Numbered from the stretch's first letter, positions 1-13,589 are shown. The stretch is 64,000 nucleotides of DNA from Hyalella azteca (GCF_000764305.2 NW_025936691.1:25918-89917); one strand, 5' to 3'. Made by a program: numbers and translations. Notes: generated from the sequence alone by a model not told the origin.

Positions 1-3000
1 CTAGGTGTTCAAATGGAGTCTCTATGTTGATATCAAATCTTGGTGTTTCCCGGCTCATTACAAGGTTACCTGTGAACTCTATTTCATCCTCGTCGACATT
101 CATTTCCCATTCTCCAGAGATTTTCGGTCCATTCTTCTCAACCTTTCCAGCAAATGTAATTATTTTCCAAGCAGTTGCTGTTGATTCCACTTTTCCTTTG
201 ATTTCGTTGTCGTCTGTGACCAATTCGATTGCATATTCTTGACGCTGGCTGTTAAGAATTCTATACAAGCTTGCTTTGAAATGTTCTTCTTCAACATGCA
301 ATTCAAGTCCAATTTCTAATTCCGTCAGTCCTTCGAAAGGTGTCGAAAGATTAGTTAATAGCTTCCACTGCCCTGCTTGACCGTTATTTGAAACCAAAGA
401 AAAAGAAACTTTCTCGTCATTGCGGTATATTTCCGTGTGCAATTCTTTCTTATCACTCGAGAAGTCAAATCGTATTTTTGCTCCAATTTTCTTGTACTGC
501 TCCAGATGACTTTCTCCCGAAATTGTCACCTCGGAAGTTGCCCAATCGAGTGCAGTCGCTTCGATTTTGCAGTTCATAGAACGGTTTTCCAGATTTGCAG
601 ATATCTGTATAGTTTTGGTGTTACCGAGATTATATTCAAATCTCAAATATCCGTACGTGAAGTCAGAGAAAGGCGATGAAAGCGCCAAAGAAAAGTCGCC
701 AATTTGTGGCTGGAAATTATACTTACCCTTGATTTCAGTAACGGAGTGATCTCTCATGAAACGCAGCAAATACTCAGAATCGTCGTAAAATAAAGTAAAG
801 GCATGGTCATACACAATTCTAAATTCACCATTGATGGTTGCTGAGTTTTCTTGAGCCTGTGCAGATAAATTGATGTAGAAGTCAGGCAGATTCATTTTAA
901 AATTCAGCTGCTTCGATTCACGCCCCCTCAGATTGTAGTCGGCAGATATTTCAGATCTGATGCGTTCGAAATAAGCAAATAAGTGTGTTACATAAATAAA
1001 ACCTGCATGCCTTTCGAAATTCCATGTGACAGAAAGGTCGTTGATCACAGAAAAGATTGATGAACTTATTTCAAGATTATTTTTTGTGAGCTTGCCCTTG
1101 ATATCAATCTTCTTGTTGTTGACTACACTGGCAATGTGCGCATTAGAAATGTCGGGGTTGAAAGCGTAATCCAGTTGCAGTTTCAACTCGTTGAGGTTGA
1201 CGCATGGGATGTCCAGTTCCAAAATAGCCATACCATTTCGTGGTGTAAATCTAGAGAAAGATAATTTTCCTTCGTACGATCTGTCAGTCTCTAGGGTGAC
1301 CTTAATGTCAGTCTGTTCTGGTCCTGTAGTGAGCTCACCTTCAATCCCGAGAGGGTAAGATAAGTAATCTGAAGCAACTTGTACTCCACCACGTACTCCA
1401 GAAACCGTTTTTTCCCCCGTAATGTTGATTGTCGTTATCTTGGACCCTTTCGTAAATGAAATCTTCAGGTTACGGGGCAATGATTTCTTGTAAATTGCAT
1501 CAAATGAAATATTTTCCCAGGTACCACTTTCAAAATCGAAGTTGACAGAACATTCTTCAGGTAGACAAGTACATACCCCTTTAATTGTGACCAAATTTTC
1601 ACCGTATTTTAAATTGACCTCTGGTGTATAAACGGAGCCATCGCTCTCATATTTGATCTTTAATTCCGCGTCCTCCGTCCAGCTTGATGACAATTTCATA
1701 TCCCCTCGTACGAACACGTTGTCTCGGAGTTCCATTCCAAATGAGCCTTGTCCGCGAATGAAAGTTCTTCCTAGTTTCCAATCGAAGTTGTGTGAGTAGT
1801 TCTGTCCAGTGGCCGCCATTTTGTTGAAAAGTTCATTACCATTTATTGTTATCCTGTTAACCCAATTGAGTTTATCTGTTAAACGGAATTCGTGATTAAT
1901 GTTGAAATCAATATTTCTGCCTCTTAGCTTACAACTTGTGACGTAATTGTTCCCAATCAGTTCGTGATCCACACCAAATTTGAACACTTCAGAGTCACTT
2001 GAAGCCCACGCTCCTCGTAGCTTACATTTCCACTGTTGTATGTCATAGAAGCCGTTGATGGATGCCTCCCTTTCGATGTCATCCAAGGAAAATTTGAAAT
2101 TTGCGTCGATGCTATTAGGACGAACTGCAAATCGCGTCTCAATCGTTCCTCGAGTGTCTGGAGTTGCAAGAGATCCTGACAACGTGAATTTTCTGGGATT
2201 TCCTGTTTGGATAAAGTGTCCCTTAACTGAACCGCTGGACCTCCAGAATCGAGTAAATTCGAATTCAGTTTCCAACTCTGTTTGTTCACGTACGGTCACC
2301 GAAACCACACCTGTTATTGGAGATCTATCGGGTAGGATGATTCTCAGGTTCCCGACGAAGTTGCTATTATTTGGTTTCAGCGTCAACTCGGTGGTGACCA
2401 ACATTTTAATCACGGACGTGCCATATTTCACTTCAACGTCGATGTTGTTGGTAGAGTGCTCACTTCTAATACCAGCAGCTAAGGTTAAAGACTCGCCGAT
2501 GAATGGTTTCGAGTATAAAGTAAACTGAGCTTTATTTTCATCAGGTTGATAGTTGATTTCATATTGGAAGACTGCATTTAGGTCACCATATTTTATTTCA
2601 ATTTTGTTAGTGCGTGTGACGACGTGGTTTACATCGATTGAAATGTCTTTGGTGAAAGGAGTCACCAGATTCGCTTGAATGGTGCGAACATCCATTTCAA
2701 ACGAGGTTTTCAGGCTTCCGGACAGCAGTTCTTTCTCGTCAACTGTTCCGCGAATGAAACTGTCAACATTGAATCCCGTTCTGCTGTGATTCATCTGGAA
2801 AAGGAGACGTTTGGTTCCAAAAATTGTTTCATCGCAGTCCAGAGAAGCTTCGAATTCTACTTTGCTCTTTTGGTTGTTGCTCGCTATTTGGCCGCTTGAT
2901 TCGAATGCAACCACTTCTTTGCTCATTGCCGTAAGGCTCATGCTGCTATAAAATTCGTTTTTGGTTTGTCTTCTCAGTGTGAAAACGAGTGCATTTTTTT

Positions 3001-3164
3001 CGTACTGCTCGAAAGGTGTCTCCAAAGAGGCCGTAAATTTGATATCCTTGCCTGCGAAGTAATTTATTTTCCCAGTTATCACACGGATGGCATCGAGATG
3101 AACAGTCAGTTTAAAACCGTTTTCTTCTAGTTCTCCAAGGAAACTCTTCTCAATACTGCCAAAC
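1..3164 (-). CDS. Exon 10 of the lipid transfer protein (long repeat exon, open at the window edge)
   Basis: This single exon is open for about 1054 codons and shows no stop before position 1. It starts after an AG acceptor at 3165-3166, with FGSIEKSFLGELEENGF as its first residues. The first base completes the Lys codon split by the previous exon. The sequence is strand-turn-strand beta repeat typical of the C-terminal two-thirds of insect apolipophorins and ApoB. The motif TPFE recurs at three places (near 3010, 340 and 10). Cysteines are sparse. A very long uninterrupted exon here contrasts with the short N-terminal exons. Confidence 0.9.
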
Positions 3165-6100
3165 CTGCGGAATACATTACATCGGATAAAACTCAAAACT
3201 GTGTATCACAAGTTATTTATGGAAACTCAGTAACACGATATTATCTTACCTCATTTCAGTTTTGGGACAGGTTGATTTACCAGATGAAACATTTTTTTGG
3301 TGGACATAGCTCCTGTCTGCAATGGTAGCTCTAAATTTCTACTTTTGTTCGAATTACTTGAAATATTCTTACTTGAAGTTTCCAGAGGCAGAGGTGGTCG
3401 AGAGAGCGCCTGATATCAACATGTCTCTGCCATTCCAAGCACCGGCCACTGACACTGACTTCCTTTCTCCTTCAGAAACAATCTGTGTTTGTCGAAATTG
3501 AAATGATTCATAGAGAATTAATGCTCCTATAGTAGTTTCAACTTACGAGTAAGTAGCTAGAAATAATTTATAGAATTAAATAGATTTTATTTAATAAACA
3601 TTGAATACCGTTTTTGTTTTGAAAACGATATTCGAAGCTGCAACATTCTTCCGTTTCAAAATATTATTGCATTTAATATCTAAAAGATAATTATTCCTTT
3701 AATTATTCCTTTTCGATGGCAATGAGTTTCGTTACACATGTAATTCCGCAATTTTTATTGCAATATTTATACATCTATAAATATTGAGATATAAATGCAA
3801 CTACTTTTTGAAACCATCTGCTTAGAGATATATTCTTAGCCTGGGTTCTAGAGTGAGATCGATCAGTAGTAGTTACTTCCAGCTGAATGACATTGTCTTC
3901 TTAAATTTATTTTATTATGGCAGGTCATTTCAACGATATATCCTTACCTTTGCCTCTAGAGTAAGATCATTGGTGTTGATGCTGAGCGATGTCTTAGTTG
4001 CCTCCAGTTTGGCGAAGTAGGGCGAGGCGCCAGGGATGGTCATCCTTCCGTCGAAGAGCGCGCGCTGTGCGTCTGCAGAGACGACGGCGTTGAGGTCGCC
4101 GGCGACATCACCGAAGCTGAACTTGGCCCCCAGCGCGTGATGTAGCGACTGCCCCCACACCGACGTGTCTCGGTAGTTTGCGTCCAAGTTCCATTGTACG
4201 ATATTGAAGCGGCCAAGTACCTGTTGCGGGAAAAAGGCACGGCGTTAGTAGATATATTGAGTAGAGACAACAAGCTAACAGTATCTCCGCTTTCTTTATG
4301 ATATTATGTATGTCACATCGTAGTTATACGTTTCATAAGTATTCGTACAGCTCATCAGAGCAGTGTGAATTCTTGTCCGGCTACTAAAAAATTCTAGTCT
4401 GATAGCTGAAAGATAACTGAAAAAGTATACTATCATTTGTATCTCGATAGCTCCAATTTATCCACCAATCTCCTTTCTGAAACAAGGTTCAAATGAAATC
4501 AGACCAGCTGTCAGTCGGAGAAAACTCATCACTTGAAATTATAATGCCTCATTTTTAACAATTTGAATGTGTTTTTTCCCAATATTTGTCGTTGTTTATA
4601 TTAAAAAGTATTATTCAAATTGTACAAGTTCAAATACTCCGCTTACCTGCGCAGTGTAGTGATTGTTCGCGACTTTGGTGTAACTGATTTCGTTACCAAT
4701 GTCGAGTGTTCCCCATTTGAAATTAAATCGAGCGAATCCATCAATATCGCTGAAACCGAGTTCAACTTTGTTCTCTATACTGAGATCGGGTGACAATCTC
4801 ATCTGAGAATCTCTCAAGAAATAGTTTCGTCGAAGAATGATTTTTTCGGATATCAGTGTATTGATATCGTACGTTGGGCTAACAATAGTCGTTCGGTATT
4901 CAAAGTTCTTGTTTTCTCCGTGAAGAGAGTAAGTTAAGACCTTGTCAACGTCAAGAACGATTGCGTCGGATCCATAATTTACTGACAATGAAGATTCAAC
5001 ACGTCCTGGGGCGCGGTGGTATCTTGCTTTCGTATGTAGGGTCAATTTCGGAAACTGGGTAGAAACGACGGAGAATCCGTAACTGCAGGTAATGCTCTCG
5101 TCCCGAGTAACTTTGTTGATCCTCAACAACTTGCTGAAAGAGTGTTCCGGCCCACGCATGACTGCGTATTTTGCATCCAGTTGTGAGTAGAAACCGTCTT
5201 CTCTGTTGATGTTGCCTGAGACTTTTGTGGTTAAAGGCATCGATATCAAGTTGAAGTTGAAGTTTGAAGCCTCGTTTGTAAGAGACGAGTCGACTGCACA
5301 AAGAAAATGTAATTTTAAAAATATTTATCTTTAAACCAGATTATTATATTGTATACGACTCAAAAACGTAATAAATTTTTAATTTGGTTATTTTATTTGC
5401 ACAGCTTATAAAATTTGATGAAAAAAAACCGCTATGCAACTCCTACGTAATTGTAATCACTCACATGAAAAAACGAATTCAAATAGTCCAGAGTTCTGCA
5501 AGTCAGTCTTGATGACATGATTTTCAGCGTCAGTTTCGAAAAATCCTCTGAACTCGTTTAGAACCTCTGATTGTGCTTTGACGACAAAAATGGGTTCGTA
5601 CTTCGTGGTTGATTCTTGGCGTTTACTCGAGTATCCGACTGTAACTTGGTACCTGTGATTGTTGCCGGCATCGACGTTCAACTCATAAACTTGTCCAGAA
5701 TCTCCCCCTGCTATCTTACCAGTGGCTGTGAGAGCCTTCCAGGGACTGTAAAGGTCTATTCGAACCTGATCATCCTCTCGACTTGCAACGAAACTAAATT
5801 TTCTGTCAATTCTTGAACCAGGAGTGTCGATAATGAATGACACGCTGTTTTGAGCGTTCATGTAACGGAAAAGGTATTCACTGTGTGAATCAGTCTTTTC
5901 TAAGAAGATTTTTCCATCAAACGACCAATCTTGTATCGAGGCTTCCGAGCAGAGCTGCAATCCAAGAAGTGACGATGTTGGAGTACACCTCTTTGTAATC
6001 CCGTTTTGAAGGGAATCTTCTACTATAACTACTTCATCGTTCCGAATGTAAACCTTCTCAGCGTGGGCGCTAAATAGTTCTATTTTTTCTTGAGGCATTT

Positions 6101-9100
6101 TCAGAGAAATGTCGACAATTTCTCCCCTCTTAATGTTCACTCGTCCGTCGAACGTAGCAGAAGAATGCAAGTTAGATGTTATTCTAAGTCCAGATTTTGA
6201 GACGTGAGCGTCGACCATGATAGTGGCGTCGACTTGGACAGCAGCAGATGGGAAGATGTGGCCATCAATATTAATGTCGCGGAAGGATGTCATAGCAAAG
6301 TTCCCGTCCATTCTCAGACCGAGAGTTGCAGTGCTGTTCAACTTCAATGTGATAGGTAGACCTGAAATCGTCGCATAGGTCAGTTCTGTTTCCATCAGCT
6401 TGTAAGATTTCGTGTAATCTACTTGGCCATTTTTAGCAAAGTCAAGCAGCATTTGCAGTAAATCAAAATCAGGCTTCTTCTCGAAGAAATTCTCGATTCC
6501 CCTGAAGTGTTGATATTTGACATCATTTCCCAGGACCCGCAGGTAGTAAGACCCTTCAGGCTCGCTCGTCGAGTCGCTCACTCCTTGTTCCCATATTGTC
6601 TCTTCTTTATTCTGACTTTGTCGCAGATTTTTCAGGATTGCTTCCACCGTTTCCTCAGGATAATAGCCATTTGGGCCGAAAAATTTTTCTGCAAATATCT
6701 CAAAGCCTTCAATGCGTCCTCCAATTTCAAACATGTTAATTGATTCGCCGAAGAGGTCTAAAGTGAAATTTAGCATCGCAGATCTTGGAAGGAATGAACT
6801 GCTTGAGAAAATGACGTTGCTATCCACAGTGGCTCCATAACCAGACTCGTCCATATAGAAAGATGATTCAAAATTCCTAGAAAGTTTCAAGCTACTCGAG
6901 TTAAATTTGTTCGCCAACATTTCTTCACCAACAAGTTTTCTTATCCATTGCTTCTCATGCGAGGCTGACTCCTGAAGGTTGGTTAAATGAGTCCATACGA
7001 AGGAACCAACTTGGTTCACACTTTCCGAACTAAGCCTATCTTTGATGGTATTGATGAGTTCTTTAGTAGGGCATGCCATCAGGGACAAATACGCGGCGAT
7101 TCGAATTTCCGAATCTTCACGGCCGTTCTCGTAGACACCCATAAGCCCAGATCTGTCGTACGTGCAAGGGGCTTTGCGCCAAGCCTCCAGAGCGGCAACT
7201 CGGACCTCTGTTGGGTTCTCTTCTTCATTGAAGCAGTTTACGACGATATCGGAGCTCATCCAGTGGCCGGCGTTTCCTAAAGCCTTGAGCGTCACCAGGA
7301 TCTTTTCCTTCTCTTCAAAGCTTGTGCTTCTGCATGCACTTCCAAGTTGAAGCTCGAAGACAGACAATATTTCTTTTACTTCATTTGTCTCTGAACATGA
7401 CGCGTCGATCTTACAGTATGTATTAACCATTGCAGAAACTCCCAGGAATGCTTCTTTGGAGAAACTCTGGAGCATGAGAGCCTGTTGGAGGGAATTTCAT
7501 GAGGTGAGACTTCAAGTTAAAACTTTCTGCGTTAGAGTCATAGTGCAAAATATCGGCTCATCTGTGGTTCAGAATCGCGCGTTTGAGCCCAGCCTTGCCG
7601 AGTCCGCACTCAGAACTTCACGATTGTAATGTCACATAATTTTGTGCGACAAGTCACGATGCGGTCGTGTACTTTTAGACTACTACAAGTGAGCGCAACT
7701 CAACGTACTTAACGTTAATAATTAAGTTAAATTCTGGATGGATAATTCCTCTAAACTAAAGTAAAAAAAGTGTATTTTTACATTTCTTGTTTCTTTCTTA
7801 GTAAAGTCAAGGGAGCTTATTATGTGCTTGACAAGGTATTCTCATCCTATCAAATTCCAAATAAATTGTTTTTTATCAAATATTCAGCACGGAAAATGTT
7901 GTCCGATTAAATTCAATTTTGTTACTTACGGGCAATGGCCGGAACATCTCAACCTTGGGACTCGGAATGAAGGCGAGTGATGTGAACCATGCCTTGGTCT
8001 CGACTTCGGTCATCTGGCCTGAGAGGATCAGGTCTCGGACTATGAACATCGACGCGGGAGTGGCTACCATGGGTGCGGCATCTACCAGGAATCTCCACAC
8101 TCTGGTACCTCTGTTTGCCTCGTATATGATGCTGAGCTGTCGCTGGTTCATCTCGCGCAGATGTTCGACAAGTCGGGAGAATAGAGCAGGTACTGTAGAC
8201 TGCACAACAGGCATTGTCGACTGGTCCAGCTCTTCCAGAATTGATTCGACCAGGCGAATTTTGCCTTCCAAGGTCTCTTCCTCGACGTTTCCATCAAACT
8301 TCAAGCTGGATTTTACCAAAGGAAACTCTGAAGTAGGAAAAATTGTTATTTAAAATATAAGTACTTGAGAAATTAAATATTAAAAAGGACACGTTACATC
8401 AAATAATATTAGTGAAATTTATAGTTATTTTTTATTATGAAAATTTTCCCTTTGATCATCCTAAACACCATGTCAATCTGAGCCACTGTTCGACTATCAC
8501 ATTACCTGGGAACCGTGATAATTAAAACAAACGTTAATTCATGGATAATTCATTAATAATGTCTCGGTTTAGATAAATTTTGGCTAGTTTTACTGCATTA
8601 CCTACAATAACTTGTTCTAATATGAATCCTGTACTAAACTAGGAACATATTGAAATATTTCACCTGTGATGGGCCCATTTGGGGTCACTTTTATGAGGTT
8701 TATGGTCGACGTAACGAATGCTGTGGCACCTCCTGCACCTTGCGACACAGGACTCAGTTCCATCGTGTGGCTGCATTCTACTTTGTTGATTATCCCTGCA
8801 AGGATTGTTTGCGAGCACTCGAAGTAGGAAGATACTAGAGGCACTCTCTGGATTGCCGCTGGTAACGTAGTTACAGACGAGACGGCAATGTTAGGACATT
8901 TCTCCGACACGCGTTTGATGACCGTGTGGTCGGTTGTACTCCGGTCGAACTCGTAACGAGTATCGCATTCTCCGAAGAGTCCAACTTCTTTCACAAACTG
9001 GAACTGCGATGGGGAAATGAAATTTTTGGTAATAATACGATAAAGGCTTTCAAATTAATGAATCATAGCCAAGCTTTTCATGAATCATGTTATCGCAATC

Positions 9101-12100
9101 AAGAAGGTTGTACCTCTGTTTTCAACCATCACTTTTTTGTATCGACAATCTCGCACAACAAAAATTTATCCCTCCTGATATTTTACCTACTTGAAAAACG
9201 TATATGTGCTTGTATTGTTTTGCTTTTTCATGTATTGATATCTACTGTTTTATTATAGCGTGACTTGCATGCTGAACCACACGGTGCGTACACTTTGATC
9301 ACTAATTAAATAAATATCTGAGTTATCTTAGTTCATCTAAAATGAACCTTATAAGTTCATATATATATTGATTGTTGTCCACCTTTTCTTGAGTCGAGAA
9401 AGAGTCCACGTTGTTTTGGAAGCCGATGAGGACGCCTCGTTTGAAGTTCGTCACCCACGCTGGCTCGCCCTCATCGCTGCAGATCGTCGAAATAAGTCCG
9501 TCGTCGAACGCAAATCTCAGGGGCTTCTTCGTCAGCTCGGTTGTGAACTCCGAACTTTGAGATCCCTCAAGTTCCACGTCTTCCAGCTAGAAGAGCTCAA
9601 CAACGTGAGTGTTTATAATCTTTTCTTTAAAAATAGTTATATGTGATCAAATTTGTTAGGTACATCTTAAGCAAAACTTTTTATTCTGCAAATAAGTATG
9701 TCAACAAGGGAGTGATCTTCTGGAGTTGCATGCAATGATCTACATTTTATCAATAGTACACATGAATGCTGGAACAAATATGATATATAATTCTGATTCA
9801 TGGAGGTGTTATAAATTCAAGAAAACTACATGTACTAATTAACTGTTTCCACATGGATGTTGCTGAATTTTCAATAATAATTTCAGACGGCCTAGAGTGT
9901 TTTGAAATGAGCCACAAAATAAAATATCTTGCTCTGTAAATTTTTTGAAACAATGTTTTTTAATGTTTACCAGTCATCAATGATACACATCCTTGACAAA
10001 TTGATAGAAATATGAAACATAAAAGCTTTAGTGCTTATTTAAACGATGTGAATCTGGGTTAAAAGTAAAATCCCGCTCATATAGCAATATACGCACCATT
10101 AGCGAGAACTCGCAGGGCGCGAGAACACTTATGACCGCCTTTGCCGTGACTTGCACCCTCGCCTGGTCTCCAACACTCAAACTGTCCGTGCCAATGTCCG
10201 TCCTGGTGGTGTAGGTGTACTCGTAGCTCATGCCTGGCGTGTGGTATAAGGCCGAATTACAATCAATAGCAGTTCAAAAATCGTTCCGAATGCGTCAATA
10301 GCGTATATTTTTTAATTAAATCACTATTTATTTTATTGATGTATCACTGAACTATTTAAAATTGAGGTTAGCGATTTTGTGAGATAACTTGCTGGGAGTA
10401 ACGAAATTTTAACCGTTGGGCATTATTCTAATAAAGGCAATAGGAGATTTCAACGCTGTGGTGCCTACCGATCTACGTTATTTTACTTGTGGATACAGAT
10501 ATATTGTAATATTATCAATATAATCTGAAAGCTATCACATTTTTCCATCAAAATTAGACTAAAAAATCCTAAATCCCGCAAGTCCGTGTTCTTGGCTATA
10601 AGTTTAAGACGTTGCTGAAATGAAGAATGTTACAGATCTTCAACAACGAGTCGAAAAACTGTAAAAATAAACTCAATTTAAGCCAAGATTTGTTCACCTT
10701 CATGGTGCCGCAAAGAGGGGTTAGAGGGCTAGGAATTATAATAGGAATTTTCATGCGATAGAGGAATGATTTTGTGTGTTGTTACGGTCGTTATTAATGA
10801 GCGCTTAGTGCAGAAAAGCAAAGTCAGCTGTGCAAGCAATTTGTTAATTTGTTAATCAACAATATTCATAGCAGATTTTTATTTAGTTAAATCTATAAGC
10901 AGATAGTCTGAGCCTAAAAATTTCTGTACATAGATTATTATGGGATAGAATCGTACAGATATGCTCTTATCTATTCACCTCTTTCGAATGCAAACTTGGA
11001 TGAAGCGCTGCATGTTTCGGCGCACTGGTAACGAAGCCCCGTTGGTACTGCAAGAGAGAAGAGTTGTTATTGATTTCAGATTCCCGATTCAGATGTTGTT
11101 GAATCAGATTCCCGACAGAACACAACATAAAGCATCTGATACGAATATCAATGTCACTCGATTGCTTGAGTCGCAAATTCACTAGAAATTTGAGAGCAAA
11201 GAAAATTTCGCAAAAAATCATCATATCTTCATGGAAAACGTTTCAGAGTCCCGCTCCATCGTGTTTCGAAAGTTCTAGGGTACAGATACAATCTATTATT
11301 AATTTGCTTATATTCTTTTTTATGAAACAATAAAATCTGCCAATTCTCTGTTTTAAGAAATGTATGACCTTTTCATTGGTTTGATGTTTAATTTTTTAAA
11401 TTTCTTAAAGAATTATCAGTTTTAAATGAGGTTTTCACGAGGTTGTGCGACTGGCTAATTGTCTTCTTGACTTAAAGCCAATACTCTATAACAGATACGT
11501 CGATGACACCTTCCTAGTTTACAAGTATCCTTCTCTAGTGATCTTTTCTTCGATTACCTAAACTTGCAACATAAGTTCATCACATTTAACATGGAGCTTG
11601 AATCTAACATTAGTTTCTCTTTTCTCTATTTCAATGTAACAAAATCTAATGGCAGATGTCAAATTTCTGTTCATACTGCAGACCTTCATCCGAAACAACT
11701 TCAAGATAATTAAAAGTTTCGTTCATGAAATACTTCCCAAATGTTGATCTTCGTATTTTGTTCGTGAATTTTAATATATGTTCTTACTTTAGGCACAAAC
11801 GTATTCTCCTAATTCATATGCGATCATCTCTATACAATAATACAATAAGCCATTAAAAAAAACTTTCATGCATCTATATGGCTCATTACGAGGGATACAT
11901 TGTTTTATGGCTACATCCGGAAATTCAATATTGTCTCAAAAATTTGAAAATCTTAATTCGTAAGAAACTTTTCCTTTTTGAAAAGACACAAAATATTTAC
12001 TACATAATTAATGAAGACGAGTAATATGATGAATAAAAATTTCTGTGTGCATTATGCCCGTCCGCTAATGTGATAAATATTCATTAACGGTCCACATCAT

Positions 12101-12838
12101 GCGTGCCATGTCAATATATAAAAAAATTGCTGATTTACAATGCAATTTATGATTCTCTTAGTCAGCAATGAAGCGTATAGCTCCTTAATTATGGCAATTA
12201 CAATGCAAACTATTTCTTTTCCATTAAATTAATTGGAGTCGAATTCCAAAAATTTTTGAAATTCGGCAGGGCAACGTGGGAGAGGATTGAGAAAAGAATA
12301 TTCGAATCTAATTTATGTGCAAAGTAACTTTTCTTTCATGGATAGCTTGATTGATACCCAAGTATTAAATTCAATTTCGTTAGTTGAAGTTAAAACCACT
12401 CTTAGCAGTTAATTTAGTATTACTTGTTGCCACAAACTATGCTCGTGAGCAGAGGTTTGATTATTAGTTATATCAATCGTGTAATAGTTCAACCCATTTT
12501 ATCAGCACACATTCATATTTAGGCAAAAATCAAATCATGATTTCAGCAATGGTGAATGAAAATGTTGTGATACCGCATGAGACGAATAGATGGACATACA
12601 AAGAGACGAGTTCTAAGTCGTCCTTTGAAAGATGATCGACTTGTGAAATATAATTCTGATCCATCGAAATAAAAGATTCTAAATTTTAATTGTGAAAGCC
12701 GTGAGCTAATTTTTACTGTTCTACAACAGCCGAAAAAATGAAGTGTAACACAGTTATATACGAGGAAATTTGTAACATTGTACCTGCTGCGGCCGTAGCC
12801 ACGAAGGCAGCTAGCAAAAGGGGCGTGAAGTTGCCCAT
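1..12838 (-). CDS. Large lipid transfer protein (apolipophorin/apolipocrustacein-like), 3'-partial, 10 exons
   Basis: Secreted lipid-carrying apolipoprotein of the vitellogenin/apolipophorin/ApoB superfamily, expected to carry lipid in hemolymph or yolk. I assembled exons, in coding order, at 12838-12784, 10233-10097, 9586-9383, 8997-8664, 8327-7930, 7481-5465, 5293-4647, 4220-3948, 3482-3373 and 3164-1. Every junction has AG/GT signals and matching phase, giving about 2446 codons before the window edge. Residues 1-18 are a hydrophobic signal peptide starting MGNFTPLLLAAF. Residues 19-600 are the Vitellogenin_N region, including KPLRFAFDDG and the Cys motif GLFGECDTRYEF. A DUF1943-like sheet contains SRNFESSF and LFGESINMFEIGGR. 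A DUF1081-like segment contains KMPQEKIELF and a Cys pair. The rest is beta-strand-rich repeat with a recurring TPFE motif. No RXRR furin site was seen in the visible part. The C-terminus (vWFD or not) lies outside, so apolipophorin, dLp and vitellogenin-type cannot be separated. Family confidence is high; subtype is uncertain. Confidence 0.93.
5465..7481 (-). CDS. Exon 6 of the lipid transfer protein (end of helical domain, DUF1943, DUF1081-like)
   Basis: The exon is 2017 bp, enters in phase 0 after AG and leaves one base that completes a Phe codon with exon 7. The first about 200 residues are helical repeat of the lipovitellin superhelix (ALGNAGHWMSSDIVV, EVRVAALEAWRKAPC). Next comes the DUF1943 hallmark (SRNFESSFYMDESGYG, then the LFGES motif). 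The last third resembles DUF1081 (IELFSAHAEKVYIRND, with CTPTSSLLGLQLCSEA carrying the paired Cys). This exon alone is enough to assign the superfamily. Confidence 0.92.
10234..12783 (-). other. Intron 1 of the lipid transfer protein gene
   Basis: A 2.55 kb intron separates the signal-peptide exon from the rest, with donor GTACAATG and acceptor CAG before the GC-ATG of exon 2. The split Gly codon joins ATAAAG to MSYEYTYTTRTD. Apart from a decayed Penelope-like reverse transcriptase fragment on the opposite strand (11448-11715), nothing recognisable is present. Confidence 0.8.
11448..11715 (+). mobile_element. Decayed Penelope-like element, reverse transcriptase fragment
   Basis: Two plus-strand frames separated by a frameshift near 11540 read as reverse transcriptase. 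The first contains the catalytic YVDD box within NRYVDDTFLVYK. The second gives DYLNLQHKFITFNMELESN followed by SFSFLYFNVTKSNGRCQIS, the palm segment after the catalytic box in Penelope-like RTs (LN.KH..IKFT.E.E....FLD..I). No other domain of the element survives here. It lies antisense inside an intron and is certainly dead. Confidence 0.7.
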
Positions 12839-12928
12839 GATTGTAGTCCTAGAGAAGAACCACAAGTTATTTGTTCACTTCACTGCACTGTGCGAATGAG
12901 CAATAGTGCCTGGACTCCTGCTTTTATA
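12839..12928 (-). promoter_or_regulatory. TATA-Inr core promoter and 5' UTR of the lipid transfer protein gene
   Basis: On the minus strand TATAAAA occupies 12928-12922. An arthropod initiator TCATT follows at 12899-12895, its A (+1) at 12897. That A lies 31 bases after the first T of the TATA box, the canonical TATA-Inr spacing. The implied 5' UTR is 59 bases to the ATG at 12838. Strong TATA-Inr promoters are typical of highly inducible, tissue-specific genes, which fits a yolk or hemolymph lipoprotein. Confidence 0.75.
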
Positions 12929-13589
12929 GCTCCTGGTAGCCCTGGTGAGTGGGCCTAGCTTATCGAGACCCTCCTCGAACACTCGAGAGCAACGATAAGT
13001 TCTCGTCAATCAGCCAACCTTCTTAACCTCAATCGACTTGTTAGTCCTATAGTTTCCATAACTACTTGAACGGTAGCCCCCTTTTACTCAGTAACACATC
13101 AGCAATGAACATTAAATTTTAGATTTACAAAGATTATCTTGGCAATTTAGAGTTTTTGCAAGAATTCGATTTCCATCTGGGAAAATTTCAATTTCCATCG
13201 TGGGATGTATATTGCATCGTTTGCACTTAACATCCGTGAATTACCTTCAATTTCATTAAATATTTTGCATCTGGTTGTAATTCCTTGTTTGGCCTCAACT
13301 AAATCACGAACTCGATTAAGCCCATCTCGCAAAATTTACTCATAAACTTGGTTCATGATTGGAATCATAAATATCATGCAACAAATGGAGAAGCAAGTTT
13401 AAATGACACCATTCAAAATGGCCTCCCCGGCTATTGCGAATGTTGGGAGGTTAATGTGAATGCGAATGTTGGCTGGGGGTGCGCTTAGAATTTTGGCCGT
13501 TTGATTTCCATTTGCATATATCGCTGCATATACTGTCGGGTATCTGTCAGAGCACCTTATCATATTTCTGACTCATAGCAAGAAATGCG
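12929..13589. other. Upstream region of the lipid transfer protein gene, no gene seen
   Basis: AT-rich sequence upstream of the TATA box. I see no gene, tRNA or transposon protein. Cis elements controlling the gene would lie here, but I cannot name one with confidence. Confidence 0.5.

Noticed and set aside
2055..2528. 157-codon plus-strand frame
   Set aside because: Antisense shadow of the long exon 10 of the lipid transfer protein.
3250..3300. Splice-donor-like CTGAAATGAG|GTAAG suggesting an extra lipoprotein exon
   Set aside because: Exon 9 (3373-3482) joins exon 10 (from 3164) directly in correct phase, and no acceptor-bounded open frame exists here.
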